A stretch of DNA of 64,000 nt from Ancylobacter dichloromethanicus (lineage in GTDB: Bacteria; Pseudomonadota; Alphaproteobacteria; Rhizobiales; Xanthobacteraceae). The stretch lies in assembly GCF_018390645.1 (NCBI RefSeq), contig NZ_JAHBGC010000009.1, positions 30,900-94,899 of the forward strand. Direction: 5' to 3'. This document shows, one piece after another, positions 61,805-64,000 of the stretch. Positions within the stretch are counted from its first letter, which is position 1. The number at the start of each line of letters is the position of its first letter. The notes below the pieces were generated by a model. It worked only from the letters and a program-made list of their open reading frames with translations, did no database searches and was not told where the DNA came from. Made by a program: the position numbers and the translations under genes.

Positions 61805-64000
61805 ATGTCGAAGAAATTTGCCGTGGCGCGTCGCAAGGCGAGCAAGACGAAGCTGTTTGCCGGACGGAAGGCTCTGACATCTGTCGTCGTCGATCACCGC
61901 AAGGGGGCGCTTTTTGGTTCGGCCTCCGCGGTGGCTGTTGCCGCGATGCTCGTGGCAGGCGTGGTGATGACGCCGTCGCGGGCTGCGGCGGAGCCTGCGG
62001 GCTGCTCCGAGGCCGTTCCCCTTTCGGGCAATTGGTTCTGCGGCAATGGCGGTGGCGGTGAGCAGGGCGGCGATATCAACGGCAACGCCAACGCCAACAC
62101 GATCGACATCATCGGCGGCTCCTACACGTTGGGCGCCTATCCCAGCACCAATGTGAATGGCGGGGACGGCGCGGACACGATCACGATCCGGCCGGTTCCC
62201 GGTGTGGGTGAGTCGTCGATCGCCATCGACGGCTCGGTTTCAGGCGATGGCGGTAACGACCTGATCACGGTCGGTGGCGGGTCGTTCACCGATCCGAACT
62301 GGAGCGGCTGGGTCAACGTCAACGGCGATGTCAACGGTGGTGAAGGTGACGATACCATCAACATCACCGCCTCCGACCAGATCCTGACCGGGATCAACAA
62401 GGTCAACGGCAACGGCGGCAATGTTCTTGGCGGCGCCGGTAACGACGACATCAACATCTTCAACTCCTCGACCAGCGACGTCACCATCGAAGGGGCGGTG
62501 ATGGGCGAGTCGGGCGACGATGACATCTCGGTCATCGCAACCAATGGCGCGGACATCTTCATCGGCGAAGATGTCGAGGGCGGCCTTGGCGACGACACGC
62601 TCGTTCTGGGTGCCTTCGGTTTCGGCAGTGACGTGCGCGCCGACGACGTCGAAGGTGGTTCGGGCGACGACTTCATCGGCGTGTTCAGCGGCTTTGGCGG
62701 CGAGACCGTGGTCGATGACATTGAGGGTGGCTCGGGCGACGATCTGATCCTGGTCGGCAACGCATTTGGCGGCCGGACCCTCGCCGACGACGTCGAAGGC
62801 GGTTCGGGCGACGACTTCATCGGCGTGTTCAGCGCGGTCGGCGGCGTAACCCGCGTCGACGACGTTGATGGCGGCTGGGGCAACGACGCCATCGTTCTGG
62901 CGGCGGTCGGTCCGGGCGCGGATGTGCGCGCCGACGACATCGACGGCGGCTTTGGCAACGACTTCATCGGCGTGTTCAGCGGCCTCGGCGGCGAGACCCG
63001 TGTCGACGATATCGACGGCGGTTGGGGTAACGACGTCATCCTCGTCGGCAACGTGCTGGGCGGCGAGACCCGCGCCGACGACATTGACGGCGGCCTGGGC
63101 AACGACTTCATCGGCGTGTTCAGCGCGGTCGGCGGCGAGACTCGCGTCGATGACATCGACGGCGGCTGGGGTGATGACGCCATCGTGCTGGCGGCGGTCG
63201 GCCCGGGCGCGGATGTGCGCGCCGACGACATCGATGGTGGCCTCGGCAACGACTTCATCGGCGTGTTCAGCGGCCTCGGCGGCGAGACCCGTGTCGACGA
63301 TATCGACGGTGGTTGGGGTAACGACGTCATCCTCGTCGGCAACGTGCTGGGCGGCGAGACCAGCGCCGACGACATCGACGGCGGCCTGGGCAACGACTTC
63401 ATCGGCGTGTTCAGTGCGGTCGGCGGCGAGACTCGCGTCGATGACATCGACGGTGGCTGGGGTGACGACGCCATCGTGCTGGCGGCGGTCGGTCCGGGCG
63501 CCGATGTGCGCGCCGACGACATCGATGGCGGCCTCGGCAACGACTTCATCGGCGTGTTCAGCCTCTTCGGCGGTGACACCCGCGTGGACGATGTCGAAGG
63601 CGGCGACGGCAACGACCTCATCGCTCTCGGCGCGGCATTCGGCGGCGACGTCTGGGCGGATGATGTCAACGGCAATGACGGCAACGACCTGATCGCGCTG
63701 TTCGGGCTGGTTGGCGGCGACGTCACGGCTGACGATGTCAATGGCGGGGACGGCGACGATGCGATCGTGCTGGCGTCCCTCGGCTGGCGCAGCGACGTGA
63801 ACGTCGACGACATTTCCGGTGGCGACGGTGACGATGCCATTGGCCTGGTGGCCTCGCAGGACGGCGAGATCCGCTTCGACGACATCTCCGGCGATGGCAG
63901 CTTCTTCAACAGCGGCGACGACGTGATCGTGCTGGCGGCGAGCCAAGGCGGCGAGATTTCCGGCGAGGACATCGACGGCGATCGCGGCGACGACTTCATC
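61805..64000 (+). CDS. Repetitive GGxGxD surface-type protein, 3' end outside window
   Basis: 732 codons are visible; the frame runs off the right edge. Residues 1-62 are a long, basic signal sequence (MSKKFAVARRKASKTK..., hydrophobic VAVAAMLVAGVVM, then PSRAAAEP), like the extended signals of large secreted or autotransporter proteins. After a CSEAVPLSGNWFCG segment, the rest is tandem 24-25-residue units of the pattern DD[IV][DE]GGxG[ND]DxI, each with one RTX-like GGxGND. The protein is extremely acidic and would be expected to bind calcium. No export genes are seen in the window. The ATG 61805 follows GGGGG. The function (adhesin, matrix or S-layer-like) is not determined. Confidence 0.85.
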   Translation, partial: MSKKFAVARRKASKTKLFAGRKALTSVVVDHRKGALFGSASAVAVAAMLVAGVVMTPSRAAAEPAGCSEAVPLSGNWFCGNGGGGEQGGDINGNANANTIDIIGGSYTLGAYPSTNVNGGDGADTITIRPVPGVGESSIAIDGSVSGDGGNDLITVGGGSFTDPNWSGWVNVNGDVNGGEGDDTINITASDQILTGINKVNGNGGNVLGGAGNDDINIFNSSTSDVTIEGAVMGESGDDDISVIATNGADIFIGEDVEGGLGDDTLVLGAFGFGSDVRADDVEGGSGDDFIGVFSGFGGETVVDDIEGGSGDDLILVGNAFGGRTLADDVEGGSGDDFIGVFSAVGGVTRVDDVDGGWGNDAIVLAAVGPGADVRADDIDGGFGNDFIGVFSGLGGETRVDDIDGGWGNDVILVGNVLGGETRADDIDGGLGNDFIGVFSAVGGETRVDDIDGGWGDDAIVLAAVGPGADVRADDIDGGLGNDFIGVFSGLGGETRVDDIDGGWGNDVILVGNVLGGETSADDIDGGLGNDFIGVFSAVGGETRVDDIDGGWGDDAIVLAAVGPGADVRADDIDGGLGNDFIGVFSLFGGDTRVDDVEGGDGNDLIALGAAFGGDVWADDVNGNDGNDLIALFGLVGGDVTADDVNGGDGDDAIVLASLGWRSDVNVDDISGGDGDDAIGLVASQDGEIRFDDISGDGSFFNSGDDVIVLAASQGGEISGEDIDGDRGDDFI
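62670..63620 (+). repeat. 291-bp higher-order tandem repeat inside the surface-protein gene
   Basis: The landmark ACTTCATCGGCGTGTTCAG starts at 62670, 62814, 62961, 63105, 63252, 63396 and 63543, alternating 144 and 147 bases. So four coding units of 72-75 bases form one 291-base block. The blocks at 62961 and 63252 are nearly identical at the DNA level; the one at 62670 is more diverged, and units past 63600 decay. Confidence 0.85.

Noticed and set aside
62670..63620. CRISPR array or satellite
   Set aside because: The period alternates 144/147 bases, all units are in one coding frame, and no spacer-like unique segments separate short identical repeats.
62137..63999. Long open frame on the minus strand (620 codons) opposite the repetitive surface gene
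   Set aside because: It is open only because the repeated codons (GAC, GGC, ATC) have no stops when read in reverse. It gives a Ser/Pro low-complexity product, has no ribosome site, and the plus-strand frame has a signal peptide and coherent repeats.

Overview
The window is GC-rich, densely coding bacterial chromosome. Everything points to an alphaproteobacterium of the order Hyphomicrobiales (Rhizobiales), plausibly Xanthobacteraceae. The evidence is a complete acpXL-type operon for the very-long-chain fatty acid of lipid A, DUF2865 and DUF1127 proteins, an Omp19/Inh-type lipoprotein, a class II DAHP synthase, a nadE/gltX pair, and Rhizobiales-type palindromic intergenic repeats. No rRNA, CRISPR array, intact insertion sequence or prophage was seen. 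Two tRNA genes are present: Val-CAC and Gln-CTG.

Layout. 1-8.5 kb: an L,D-transpeptidase cut by the left edge, two overlapping membrane acyltransferase/SGNH genes, an SRAP abasic-site protein, tRNA-Val, gph, an exported unknown, rpiA and a DUF2059 protein. 8.6-14.9 kb: a tctCBA tricarboxylate uptake operon, gor and the class II DAHP synthase. 14.9-21.2 kb: three tandem alpha/beta-hydrolase-like paralogues of unknown function, an oxidoreductase divergent from an HxlR regulator, and an RgpF-type glycan protein. 21.2-33.6 kb: mostly housekeeping (nadE, gltX, cysS, LOG, psd, pssA), several exported proteins, and an ArsR regulator with a visible operator in front of an Atm1-type exporter. 33.6-39.8 kb: repeats, a protease-inhibitor lipoprotein, an SDR, chrA, LysR/DMT and a rhodanese. 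39.8-45.5 kb: a divergent polyamine-type locus (two class III aminotransferases against a glutamine-synthetase-like ligase and potF) around a perfect palindrome. 45.8-52 kb: the acpXL-fabZ-fabF2-fabF1-SDR-adh-lpxXL operon, reading leftward. 52.2-59.9 kb: an alpha-2-macroglobulin/PbpC pair and a DUF1127 protein. 60.4-64 kb: tRNA-Gln, a serine-recombinase-fold protein without its catalytic residues, a long AT-rich leader, and the 5' part of a very repetitive GGxGxD surface-type gene that runs off the right edge.

How genes work together. The acpXL operon encodes a carrier, dehydratase, two ketosynthase-fold proteins, two reductase candidates and the final acyltransferase, close to a whole elongation-and-transfer line for one lipid A acyl chain. 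The second ketosynthase has Glu where the catalytic Cys should be, so the pair resembles a KS/chain-length-factor heterodimer. Psd and PssA sit next to each other as the two steps of phosphatidylethanolamine synthesis. The alpha-2-macroglobulin (with its CSEQ thioester motif) and PbpC form the usual periplasmic defence/cell-wall pair.

The best candidates for something undescribed are: (1) the right-edge module of a catalytically dead recombinase beside a 24-residue-repeat surface protein with 291-bp higher-order repeats; (2) the triplicated hydrolase-like family; (3) the Cys-to-Glu ketosynthase partner.
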